Shown piece by piece: positions 9,851 to 19,805 of a DNA stretch of 64,000 bases (positions within the stretch are counted from its first letter, which is position 1; each line of letters opens with the position of its first letter). The stretch is from Pseudovirgaria hyperparasitica (lineage: Eukaryota > Ascomycota > Dothideomycetes > Acrospermales > Acrospermaceae). The notes below the pieces were generated by a model that worked only from the letters and a program-made list of their open reading frames with translations, was not told the DNA's origin and ran no database searches. The DNA is taken from contig NW_022985552.1 of NCBI RefSeq assembly GCF_010093815.1, positions 1,349,943 to 1,413,942 of the forward strand, in the 5' to 3' direction. Both the position numbers and the translations under genes were made by a program.

Positions 9851-10684
9851 TGGGAACTGACGCGGACAAGCGAAGAAGGCGCCCGCTTCTCTATTAGCAA
9901 AGTCTTTTCCGGCGTATGGTCCGGTGAAATCCCCCTCGAGACAGTGTACACAACCTTCAAGAAATCGGCACCGGCACCGGCACCGGTACCACCGGCAAAG
10001 CAACCAGCCGCACACCCGCGCACCACACCGCCAACACTCTCGCCGCCCACTTCGAGCTGCACATCGAACATGGCGCCATCTTCGAGACCGAGCGGCGCCG
10101 CAAAGCTGATTCCGCAGAACCACAAGGTCGCCGGCCAGCACAGTGCGCTCGCATCGCCGGGATCCTGAATCTCGCGCCTGGGTCGACATACACAGTGCCG
10201 GGGCATGTGCTGTTTAGCCTTGATATCCGCGCGGCGAGGGACGGGGTTGTTGATGAGGCGGTGCGCAATCTGCGGGCTGACTTTGAGGCTATTAACCACG
10301 GCGAGGACCGCGCGTGCGAAGCCGTGTGAGATTGAGCGGAGAGCGGATAGTGTGAGTGTGGGTACTAGCTTCCATGAGGACTGTATCGCGTATGTGCGGC
10401 AGAGCGTGGAGAGCGACTTTGGCAGTGGGGAGGTGGATGGGTTGGTGAGGCAGATGGTGTCGGGGGCCGGGCATGATTCTGTATATGCGAGTAGACGCGC
10501 GCCGACCGGGATGGTTTTTGTCCCGTGTCAGGCAGGCGTGAGCCATAATCCGAGGGAGTTTTGTAAGCCGGAGTATTGTACGCTTGGGGCGCAGGTGTTG
10601 ATGCACAGTGTGCTGAGGTATGATCGGTTGACGGCCATGAGTGACGTAACTCGGGGGTCTCCAGGGGTCGGCGGAGCTACCTAA
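9851..10684 (+). pseudogene. M20-family N-carbamoyl-L-amino-acid / allantoate amidohydrolase, broken
   Basis: Three blocks of one enzyme are visible in different frames. Block 1 (from 9851) has EEGARFSISKVFSGVWSGEIPLE, matching the 'NEEGARF...SGVWAG..PLE' region of the family. Block 2 (10030-10329, another frame) has HFELHIEHGAIFE, which corresponds to the substrate/metal-site 'ELHIEQGP.LE', then GILNLAPGSTYTVPGHVLFSLDIRA. Block 3 (10205-10684 frame) has the C-terminal signature SGAGHDSVYASRRAPTGM, then CQAGVSHNPREFCKPEYCTLG. At least two frame changes occur, the N-terminal half before block 1 is not found, and the dimerisation part between ETER and GILNL is mostly deleted. Intact homologues are Zn/Mn enzymes releasing amino acids or ureido compounds for nitrogen use. 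The GC-rich composition and TG-rich 3' part differ little from neighbouring genes. Confidence 0.8.
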
Positions 10685-10959
10685 GTCTGTATGAAGTCCT
10701 TGCAAGGCTTTGTTAGTCTCTCTTCCAGATGTCACGTTGTTAATGTTGATGAATGGAAACTCTTTCGACAAGTGGAATCAGAAGGACATCTGTTTGCTAT
10801 TCTACAGATGTGCAGATAGGTGTTGCAGTGTCAACTGCCTACTCGACCGTTTCGACCCCCGGCAATTTCTGTCACTCGATCGTACACGCTACCGTCCGAC
10901 CCAACTCGTTCACAGTAAAGGGAAAAGAGGAATTTCTGCTTTTCAATTAAGACATGTGT

Positions 10960-11555
10960 CTATGACGCTGGGGGAGCACCACGGCCACGGCCTGGATATA
11001 ATGTCAGCTTAATAGTTCAGTAGCCTGCAGCTAGAATGCCACATACCGAATCCACCACGGAAGCCAGGGTTGAAGTCACCCGGAGCACCACCCTCCTTGC
11101 CCTCACCAGCATCACGGCGTCTGTAGTCACCACGCTCTCTGTCACCACGCGGGCCACCACGGCCACCCGGACGAGGACGGTCGTCACCAGACATCATGCC
11201 ACGAGGAGGAGCACCGGATCGCTGTTGCTTGATGTGCGTCTGAGGAACGATTTCGGCGGGGAGGTGGAGCCATTCACGGAGATAGTCGAGACCCTCGGGG
11301 GTGAGGGTGTAGTAGTACCATTGCCAGGAGAATTGAGTCTTGAGGTAGCCGCGCGAGGTGAGTGATTGGCAGGCCTTGATCACGTATAGGTTCTTGGTGT
11401 CGATTTCGCCGTGCTTGGGCTGGTTGAAGTCCTTCTTCGCGACGAGGACGCCCTCGCGGAAGAGGTATTCGTGGATCTTCTTGCGGTCGGCCTTTGGGAT
11501 GAGCCTATGTACGTCAGTATGCGCACAAACGTGCACTTGGACATCGGGCTCACAT
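10960..11555 (-). CDS. RPS10: 40S ribosomal protein eS10
   Basis: Exons 11555-11554, 11504-11047 and 10991-10960 give 163 residues. The protein starts [20 protein letters not shown] and carries the S10_plectin winged-helix domain ([38 protein letters not shown]) and the usual Arg/Gly-rich tail ending [10 protein letters not shown]. The first exon codes only the A and T of the start codon: a 49-nt intron (GTGAGC...ACATAG) separates AT from G, and only this junction restores MLIPK. A second 55-nt intron (GTATGT, CTGAC branch, CCAG) precedes the last 32 nt. It is a structural component of the small ribosomal subunit near the mRNA entry side. It is divergent from SDE2 with a 337-bp shared upstream region. 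Confidence 0.95.
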
Positions 11556-11892
11556 TTTGGCGGTGTTGGGTGGATTGGAGTTGGGAGGTTGTCGTTGCTG
11601 GGCGTCGAAGTTCAAAGTTCGTGCATCTGGTGGATTTGTGCTAAGGAAATCTTGCGTGTGAGCTCGGACCACGCTAGTAAGCGAACGACTACAGCCTTGT
11701 CAGTAAGGCAAGAACACTTCTTGGCATTTGCTTCTCCAACTTCACAGCCACGCTACCAGTACTTTCATCATATTGCTGAACTACATCAGCGACACGGCTT
11801 ACGCAGCTGGGTTTCACAAAATACACAATCGCTTGGACGACTTTGACTGTATACCTGATTCATACTTCGCAACACCACTCGCTGTCGCTGCT
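11556..11892. promoter_or_regulatory. Divergent promoter region of RPS10 and SDE2
   Basis: The 337 bp between the two start codons must hold both promoters and 5' leaders. On the RPS10 side the sequence directly before the start is an A/C-rich leader (CACCGCCAAAATG). I did not find a clear TATA box. Confidence 0.5.
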
Positions 11893-12783
11893 ATGGCCCA
11901 ACAAATAAACATCCTCCTCACCACCTTCACTGGTTTGGGCCTCCCTCCCACTCTATCTTTCGCAGTATCATCCTCCACTTCCGTTGCAAAACTAGGAGAA
12001 GCTATTGCAGAGCATCTACCAGCGATCCCCTCCAGACTCATTGTTACTACCAACCGAAATAGACAACTCGAATTCTGGTCCAGGGAAGAACCAATCACTA
12101 CCCTTCTCTCATCACCAAACGATACCTTCTTACCTCTGAGACTCTCTGTACCACTATGTGGTGGCAAGGGCGGCTTTGGGTCACAGCTTCGCGCTGCTGG
12201 TGGCCGTATGTCGTCCCGCAAGAAGAGAAAGCAGGGGGATGAACATGCTTCGAGCCGCAACCTCGATGGTCGCAGACTACGCACTGTCGCTGAAGCCAAG
12301 GCTCTCGCAGAATACCTTGCGATCAAGCCCGATATGGAGAAGAAGGAGAAGGAAGAGCGTAAAAAGCGTTGGGAGAGCATCGTGGAGATGGCCGATAAGC
12401 GCGAAGAGGAGATTAGGAACGGCAGGGGAAGGCTGGATGGCAAATGGGTCGAGTCGAAAGAAGAGGCATCAGAACGGACCAGAGAAGCAGTCCTAGCTGC
12501 TATGAAAGCTGGGGATATTCAGGATGCCTTGGGCGCCAAGGAGAGTGATAGCTCTGGGGAAGCGTCTGGAACAAGTGATGGCAGCGATAGCGAAATGGAA
12601 GTGGAGGAGTCGGGTGCGTCGAGCTCTAAGCCAGTGAAATCTCAGACCGCCGCTAAGACTTTCTTTGGCTGGGATGATGAGGATGAAGATATGAGCGATG
12701 AAGACGAGGAGGCTGATGTAGAGGAATCAGGGCTGGCAGAAGCTGCAACGTCGGATAAGGGAAAGGGAAAAGCGACTGAGTGA
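11893..12783 (+). CDS. SDE2: Sde2 homologue, ubiquitin-fold splicing/telomere factor
   Basis: Single exon, 296 residues. Residues 1-91 form the Sde2 ubiquitin-like domain and end in the conserved GG before KGG ([17 protein letters not shown], Gly90-Gly91/Lys92). In fission yeast Sde2 this precursor is cut after GG by ubiquitin-like proteases, and the released part beginning with Lys joins the spliceosome to help excise selected introns; conservation of the site suggests the same processing here. The middle is Arg/Lys/Glu-rich coiled coil ([20 protein letters not shown] is family-typical) and the C-terminus is acidic and Ser-rich. The ATG at 11893 is chosen because the UBL starts there; the frame is open further upstream but without family similarity. 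Confidence 0.92.
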   Translation: MAQQINILLTTFTGLGLPPTLSFAVSSSTSVAKLGEAIAEHLPAIPSRLIVTTNRNRQLEFWSREEPITTLLSSPNDTFLPLRLSVPLCGGKGGFGSQLRAAGGRMSSRKKRKQGDEHASSRNLDGRRLRTVAEAKALAEYLAIKPDMEKKEKEERKKRWESIVEMADKREEEIRNGRGRLDGKWVESKEEASERTREAVLAAMKAGDIQDALGAKESDSSGEASGTSDGSDSEMEVEESGASSSKPVKSQTAAKTFFGWDDEDEDMSDEDEEADVEESGLAEAATSDKGKGKATE

Positions 12784-13226
12784 TGCTGGGGATACATGTC
12801 TCGACTTCTACATTTATGCATAGCACGGGCGTTTGGATCTGGTACCTAGATACCCTAATGATTAAGATATTCAGTCTAATCAAACAGTATCACAACAGTG
12901 ACTCGACCGAAATATTATCTGGCGGTGTGAGCAGTCCGTGAACCCAATCTTCCAGCGAGGAATAATGAGTAAATCAATCACAATGGTTGTAATCTAACTA
13001 CAAGTCGTGCATCGTATATTGTGAGCTTGTGACGTCTTGGTGGTCAAAGCTCCTTCCTGCCAGGCACCCTTGACGGGCAGTCTTCAACTCTGGGGTATGA
13101 AACACGCTGCCCAGTCTCCAACTCTACCCGGCGCAAAGAAACATGTACACTGCAATGAGCTGAAGGAATCTTGACCTGCCATACAGTTCCGCAAACCGGG
13201 CATATCTTCTCAAATGCACCTCCACC
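12784..13226. other. Intergenic between SDE2 and VPS39
   Basis: 443 bp with terminator of SDE2 and promoter of VPS39 implied. No coding frame or repeat recognised. Confidence 0.7.
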
Positions 13227-16200
13227 ATGCTCTCGGCCTTCACAGCTCGACCCATTGTTGAGTTCAAGCAACGCGACAAGTCCAAAATCGAGTCGATTCT
13301 AGCATTCGGTGCGTCGGATTGTTGTGCGCATCTACTAGACTACTAACACATGACTAGGCGACCGCGTGTTAGTTGGCCTTCAGAGCGGTGCCTTGCGTAT
13401 ATACCGTGTCAATGAGCTACATGACCAGGACGTCCCAGAAGTTCAAGATGTAGATGGAGTAGAGGGTGAGGAAGTACATGAAGAGAAGATCAAACTTGCA
13501 GATCTCCTGCGAGAAGAAGAGAAGTTTTCGCGGAGACCAGTCCAGCAACTCGCCATCATCAAGGAAGCCAGCATCCTACTCTCGCTCTCTGACAGTTATG
13601 TGTCTATCCATGACCTGAATAGCTATGCGCTTCAGGAGCGTCTCGAACGCACGAAAGGTGCGACCACATTCGCAGTAACATCTGACATCGTCATCAAGGA
13701 TGAGATACCTTCGATCGTCACAAAGCTCGCGGTTGCGGTGAAGAGGAAGATACTCATATGGTCGTGGCAAGACATGGAGGTGGACGAGGAGGTCACAGAG
13801 ATGACACTGATTGCAGCTGTCAAATCGTTGACTTGGTCAACGAGGACGAAACTCGTCGCAGGCATGGATCCCGGCTTCGTTATGGTGGATGTGGATAGCC
13901 AGGAGATTACGGACATCAACAAGCCAAGTGCGCTTGGAGAGGCAGGCCCACCTGGCTCTGCGCGCTTCGGATCTGTAAACTCATCTGGAATGGGCTATAT
14001 GGGTATGGGAAGCTGGATACCGAAACCTCTCGCTACGAGGCTGAAAGAAGGGCAAATGCTTCTCGCGAAGGATGTCAATACACTTTTCATCGACGAGGAC
14101 GGCAATGCTCTCGACAAGCGACAGATACCTTGGCCTTCCGCCCCGGAGTCACTCGGATACTCTTATCCATATATGCTGGCTCTTTCTGCGCCAGCTAAAG
14201 GCGCCCTCGAAGTACGAAATCCCGACACCTTATCCTTGCTGCAATCAATCGCTCTACCTAATGCAAGCTTCATACATGTTCCGCAGCCATACATAAGCTT
14301 GGCTCATGCTGGCAAAGGCTTTCTCGTTGCCAGCGATCGCTGTATCTGGCGAATGGGTGCTCTTGACTACGATACCCAGATCGAGGACCTCATACACAGT
14401 GGACGGTACGATGAAGCCATTAGTCTGCTCAACATGCTGGAGGATACCCTCCTAAAGGACAAGGAAGGCCAATTACGACGAGTGAAAATTCTCAAGGCAC
14501 AAGGCTTCTTCCATCAGAAGAGATATCAGGATGCGATGGATCTCTTCGGAGAGGCGCATGCGCCCCCTGAGCTCGTCGTTGCTCTGTATCCAAAATCGAT
14601 AGCTGGTGAACTGTCGTCCTTTGAAGCCGAGCAGGAGCCTGAAAATGAAGCGGCCGCCGAGCCGCCCACTGAAGGCTCAAGCAGCGTGCCAGCTTCGCCA
14701 AATAAGAGCACTCTTGGGACAGCATCAACTCTAGGACGTGCTATGTTTGGAAAGTGGAAAGCGGAACACAAGGTACCCGACTCTGATGCCGCTTCGATAC
14801 GATCAGAGAAGCCGAGTATGGACGATTCGGCTAGCGTTCGAGGAAAGCCTGCAGTAGACAAGCCCCTTGAAGGAAAGGACTTCCTAAAAGCAGTGCACGC
14901 ATTACAAGGCTTTCTTGCGGAGTCTAGAAAACAGATACAGAAATTTATTAACTTCGACGGCACCCTAAAGCAGCCCCTCCCTACTTCCTCCGACTCTCAG
15001 GTAGAGCCAGAGAAGCCTGCTTTTCAGAAGTTTATCCTGGAACCTGAAGAAGGGGACATCGACTGGACTCAAAAGCTGCTCGAAGTGGCAATTACAGTAG
15101 ATACAGTACTATTCCGAGCATACATGATCAGGAGTCCAACAATGGCCGGCTCGCTGTTTCGCATCGAGAATTTCTGCGACCCTGAAGTTGTCAAGGAGAA
15201 GCTGTACGACAATGGCAGATATCTGGATCTGATCGACTTCCTTCATGGCAAGAAGCTCCATCGTGAAGCACTGGAGCTCTTGGAGAAGTTTGGTAAAGAC
15301 GCGGCCGAGCAGAGCGGCAACCCGGCCTTGAAGGGACCTCAACGAATGGTCGGGTATCTCCAACAGCTCCCGCCAGATCTTGTCGAGCTCATATTCGAAT
15401 TTGTGAAGTGGCCGCTCGAGGCTGACCCGAAGCTGGGCATGGAAGTGTTTGTGGCGGATACGAAGAATGCGGATGATCTGCCCCGACACCGTGTGGCAGA
15501 GTATCTTGAGAACTTTGATTACAAGCTTGCAGTGGCTTATCTGGAGCATATCATATACGAGCCTCACATTAACGAAGGAGAGCCACACTTCCACCAGAAG
15601 TTGATCGATCTATATCTGAGGCGACTAAAGTCCAGCGAAGGGGGAGAGTTTGGCGACTTTAGCTCTGAAGAAGAGCGCACGCAATGGAAGGAGAGCCTGG
15701 AGAAGATCCTGAAGACGAGTACTCACTACCACAGAGCCAAGGCATTCAGCCAACTCCCATCAGAAGGTCCGTTTTTCCCAGTACCAGACCTAACACCATC
15801 AAACTAACAGCCCTCTACAGACCCCATGTACTACGAGTCCCGCGCCATCGTCCTCAGCTCCATGGGCCAACACAAACAAGCCCTACAGATCTACGTCTTC
15901 AACATCCAATCCCCGCAAAAGGCCGAAGAATACGCAAACGAAATCTACCGCTCCACCCACCCGGCCCTCGACAGCACCTCCCATCCCCTCCACGCCACCC
16001 CAGATACCTCCCCCGACGACGACGCCGACCCAGGCATCTACCTCACCCTCCTCGCCCTCTACCTCGCCCCGCCACACCCGCATAAGCCGCAGTGGGAGCC
16101 CGCCCTCACCCTCCTCAGCAAACACGGCGCCCGCCTCCCCGCTGGCTCCACCCTCGCTCTTATCCCCCCTTCGCTCCCCGTCGCTGACCTGGAAAGCTAC

Positions 16201-16548
16201 TTCCGCGGCCGCGTGCGCACGGCGAATAGCGTGCTGCGGCAAGAACGCATGCTGGCGTCGCTGCGCAGCGTCGTGAAGCTGGACGTCGACGCGGCGCTCT
16301 TGCTCGGCGAGGCGAGAGCCGGTGGTGGTCTTGCTGCTGTGGACGACGAGAAGAGGGCGATGACCAAGGGGATGATGGGTGGCGGGGGCAGGAATCGCCG
16401 TGTGTTGATTACGGAGGATCGGCATTGTAAGGTTTGTGGGAAGAGGTTTGGGGGTAGTGCGATTAGGGTGTTTCCGGATAATAGCGTTGTGCATTATGGG
16501 TGTGTGGATCGGAGTGTGGGGAGGAAGGGGGCGGCGCGGGCGTGGTGA
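13227..16548 (+). CDS. VPS39: Vps39/Vam6, HOPS complex subunit
   Basis: Exons 13227-13308, 13358-15766 and 15821-16548 give 1072 residues. Introns of 49 and 54 nt have CTAAC branch sites. The N-terminal half is a citron-homology (CNH) beta-propeller (FTARPIVEF, VGLQSGALRIYRV), followed by a clathrin-heavy-chain-like helical region with Vps39 domain 1 (HSGRYDEAISLLNMLEDTLL) and domain 2. The C-terminus has the Vps39 zinc motif CKVCGKRF...NSVVHYGC. The protein tethers vacuoles/late endosomes as the Ypt7-binding end of HOPS and takes part in vacuole-mitochondria contacts in yeast. The first exon start is fixed by MLSAFTARPIVEF, the family's usual N-terminus. A disordered insertion (about residues 430-520) separates the helical parts. 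Confidence 0.95.
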
Positions 16549-16655
16549 GTGAGGCCCGGCGGGACGGTGGAGAATTTGGGGGGGGGATATATGATATGAT
16601 GTGTATATATGCTGCGATTGCTATTCAACTCGCTTTCTGCCTGTGTCTTTCTGTT

Positions 16656-16657
16656 TG

Positions 16658-16689
<32 letters not shown>
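16656..16689. repeat. Microsatellite (TGCC)n
   Basis: About eight tandem TGCC units in the 300-bp gap between the convergent VPS39 and RFC5 genes. Confidence 0.9.
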
Positions 16690-16690
<1 letters not shown>

Positions 16691-16848
16691 ATATACATAC
16701 GTAGAGCCCCGTAACGCCTTGCCAAATGCACAATGCACAATATCCTAGGTTTAAACTCCATACAATTCGTCCATTCCATCCACCCATCCATCAACCCCAA
16801 CCCCTAAACCCCCCTCTGGCAAAAAGCACACGTGTGTGCAAGTCATGG

Positions 16849-17094
16849 CTAAAAGTCCAAGTCCATGCCCATGAGATAGCTGTACATACACACATGATTA
16901 GTGACTCTCTCGATACGGGTGGGGCAGGAAGGTCCGTATCTTGGAGGAATAAAAAAAACATACCTCTCCTGAATACGCATAAACTTGGCGACAAAGGCTT
17001 CGAGGTGGAAGATGTGTTTCTGAAGCACGCGTTATCGTTAGCTAGCATCTCTCATACTAAGAAAAAGCCAGAAAGGAGTGCAAGAAGGAAAAGG

Positions 17095-17125
<31 letters not shown>

Positions 17126-18184
17126 AAAGGCACTCACACTCCCCAACCGAATCCGATGCTCATAAAACGCACTCCACCGCACCACCTCGCCCTTGACCCC
17201 ATCATCGCCCCCCTCCTCCAAAAGCCCCACAAGCGCCCAAGTAAGCGTCTTCAGCACGACCGTCGGCGGAATACAATGCACGAGCAAATCATACAACTTC
17301 GCGCGCACCCTCAGAATACACGCCGCGCTCCGCTCCGCCACAATCTCCCTCGCCACAACCCCGACCAGCGCCTCCCAGTCCGGCGGCGCGATAGGCGTGT
17401 CCGCAGTCACAACCTCGTGCTGCGCGCGCACAGCCTCGTACATGAGCAGTGCACGCCGCAGGTTGCGCCCGCTGTCGACGGCGATGCGGGCATGCAGGGC
17501 TGGAATCGGAGTCCAGGACTCGCGGGCGCAGATGGATGTTAGGACTTGTGCTATTTCTTCGACGGAGGGGGCGGGCACGCGGATGAGGAGGGTGCGCGAG
17601 CGGATGGGGGCGATGATGTTGCTTGTTGTGTTGGCAAGGAGGATCAAGCGGAGGTTAGGACTGTATTTCTCCATTGTGCGGCGCAGGGCAGCCTGGGCGT
17701 CGCGCGAGAGATGGTCTGCTTCGTTGACTACCACGACCTTGAAGCGGTGGCGCGCGAGGGCGTCGAGCTGTTGCGTCTGGGCGATTTCCTTGAGGAGGTG
17801 CTGGATGACGACGCGGTCGTGGGTGTGGCCGACGTCGGACGGGGTGATTTCGAGGTGGTAGACTGAGGCGACGATTGTGAAGTCGAGTTTGCGGTTCGAG
17901 GTTGTTTGGAAGGTGCGGGCGTCGATTTTGATCTTTTCGACGCCGGGCCCGTAGAGTTCTTTGAGGAGGGCGGTTGTGCGGGTTTTTTTGCCGGCGCCGG
18001 AGGGGCCGTAGATGAGGAGGTGGGGGAAGTCGCTGCTTTGGGCCTGGGGGTTTTGGGTTAGGTATTTGGGTATTTGGGAGGGGAGGGGGGGACTTACGAG
18101 GGCGCGGAGGCGTGCGGAGAGGGCGGGATGGTAGCTGAGGGTGTCGAGGGAGCGTGGGCGGTGTTTGTCGACGAGGAGGGCCAT
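16849..18184 (-). CDS. RFC5: Replication factor C small subunit (yeast Rfc5 / human RFC3 type)
   Basis: Exons 18184-18098, 18043-17138, 17019-16964 and 16879-16849 give 359 residues. The start is MALLVDKHRPRSLDTL. The Walker A region YGPSGAGKKTR (Gly42-Thr50) with GAGKK and the following ELYGPGVEKIKI mark the Rfc5/RFC3 branch of the clamp loader, as does the NEADHLSRDAQAALRRTMEKY variant of Walker B. RSRTLLIRVP occupies the arginine-finger region. The C-terminal collar ends YEHRIRLGS / KHIFHLEAFVAKFM / YLMGMDLDF over two short 3' exons. It loads PCNA on DNA together with Rfc1-4. The third intron is 118 nt, longer than its neighbours, and holds a T/A homopolymer tract. Confidence 0.95.
17095..17128. 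repeat. Poly-T/poly-A tract inside an RFC5 intron
   Basis: Eleven T followed by 23 A on the + strand (poly-T then poly-A on the transcribed strand) within the intron 17020-17137. It is prone to slippage and could fold on itself. Confidence 0.95.
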
Positions 18185-18652
18185 GGTGTGCGGTGTGGTG
18201 TGTTGTGGTGTGGATGTGGTGGTTGAGGTGGTTGAGGTGAGAGGATTTGGTGATGGTGTTTTGCGAGGTGAGACGCGTCGACGCGTAGAGTGGTTTTCGC
18301 GGTCACGTGTGCGTTCCATATATCGAAATGTCCGAACATGGCACTAGAGACAAACAATTTCTCGAGACTCGCTCGTATAAAGGTGATTCGTTTCTAACTT
18401 ATACCATCGCAGTACCCACGCGAAATCTAGTAATCTCTGCATGGTGCACCTGCAAATCACCCTTATTTCCTAGGATACTACTAATCCCCAGACGATTGTA
18501 GCTCGTCCGTTCGTTCGTTTCGTTTTCAAAAGAGTGACTCGAGTTTGACGCTGCCCCTGTATACATACATAGCAGACTTCTCCAAACGTGGTGACGTGGT
18601 GACAAGACAAATTATCCAGCGAGCCCCTTATTACCACATTCCACATTCCACA

Positions 18653-18680
18653 CCCATCCATCCATCCATCCATCCGTCCA
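18653..18680. repeat. Microsatellite (CATC)n
   Basis: About six units of CATC with one CGTC variant. Confidence 0.85.
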
Positions 18681-19369
18681 CCATAAGATCTATCTTGACT
18701 GCTCGACCAGCCCTCAGTCCAACAGGACGAGGACTCCTTGCATCAACAATACACAGCGCCTCCGACTCAAACAAATTTCCGTCAATCCTACTAAGAGAAG
18801 GACAGACCTAAAAACATGAAAAACGCTCGTTACCAGTCAGCAGCACTCGATGCTCCATCCTCCCCACAACCCCCCCTCCCCCTCCCAAAAGTAGGGAAGA
18901 GAAGGAGCAAGAAGGGGAGGGAAGCAAGCAAGAGCGCGAATGAGCGATTCTACCCAGTATGTCCGGCTCGTTCCATGCGCGACTTCCAATAGCTGTCGTG
19001 CGTTGCATCCTCGACTACAAGCTACACCATCATATCCTCCCAGCGGGCAAGCCACAGCCAGGAGGGAGTAGTAGAGGCAGAGTAGGAGGGAAAATAAACA
19101 GCCTGTGGTGGCACAGGAGAGAGAGCGGGGGGGCGGAAGGGGTGCGGGGGGGTGACGTCTGAAATAGAGGATTCTTTTTGCTCGACGTTGAGAAAAAAAC
19201 AGAGTGTTTAGTCTTCAAAATCTCGCAGATGAATAAAGCTCTAACATAGAGTAACCCCCCATTCCTTCCTGAAAGGGCTGCGGGGAAAGTAAACCAAAAG
19301 GATGATTCCTTCGTAATTCGAAAACCATTCGCGACTTGAATATCACATGTTCAACTTCCCCGTTCTTGA

Positions 19370-19384
<15 letters not shown>

Positions 19385-19401
<17 letters not shown>

Positions 19402-19404
19402 GAG
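19385..19404. repeat. Microsatellite (GA)n
   Basis: About ten GA dinucleotides in the intergenic region downstream of PRM1. Confidence 0.85.
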
Positions 19405-19805
19405 TATGAGAGTGACAATGGACGGAGAGAAAATAAACGGGAAATAGATTTAGTTCTGTACATTGTTGTGATGAGACATCTGAGTCGCTAAATGGGTATA
19501 TCATCCTAACGCCGGTTCAAAATGCAGTTGCACACGACACAAGGAAAATCCGTTTGTTCATCAGGCAGCTCGCTCTCAAAGCGGTGCCGTATATCATTAC
19601 CACTGGAGAACGTGGGCTCGTCGACAGTGTGCGCGCGTAAGGAGCAATGCATCACTCACACGCGTACCCTAGACCAAGGTACGTAACTTGAAAGAAGGAG
19701 ATCGAGGAGACAGTGCCAGGGACCGCGGCGACGCAAACCTCACGGGGTGGGAGAGAAGGTCATCGGGGACTGGCAAGGTCTCGTTGAGAGTGGGGTTGAC
19801 GAGGA

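Larger units (their letters stand above)
18185..19805. other. Intergenic, upstream of RFC5 and downstream of PRM1
   Basis: 1.6 kb with low-complexity DNA: a (CCAT)n tract at 18653-18680, C-rich and G-rich runs near 18870-18920 and 19120-19150, and a (GA)n tract at 19385-19404. Open frames here are low-complexity and not credible genes. Part is likely the 3' UTR of PRM1. Confidence 0.65.

Noticed and set aside
10292-10771. 159-codon minus-strand frame
   Set aside because: Antisense to the M20 pseudogene, whose plus-strand motifs are unmistakable.
15684-16494. Arg/Pro-rich and antisense frames over the VPS39 3' part
   Set aside because: Shadow frames of a GC-rich coding region.
17057-18319. 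420-codon frame taken as a single RFC5 exon
   Set aside because: It reads through two introns with good splice signals and into a poly-T tract; family alignment requires the spliced form and two extra 3' exons.
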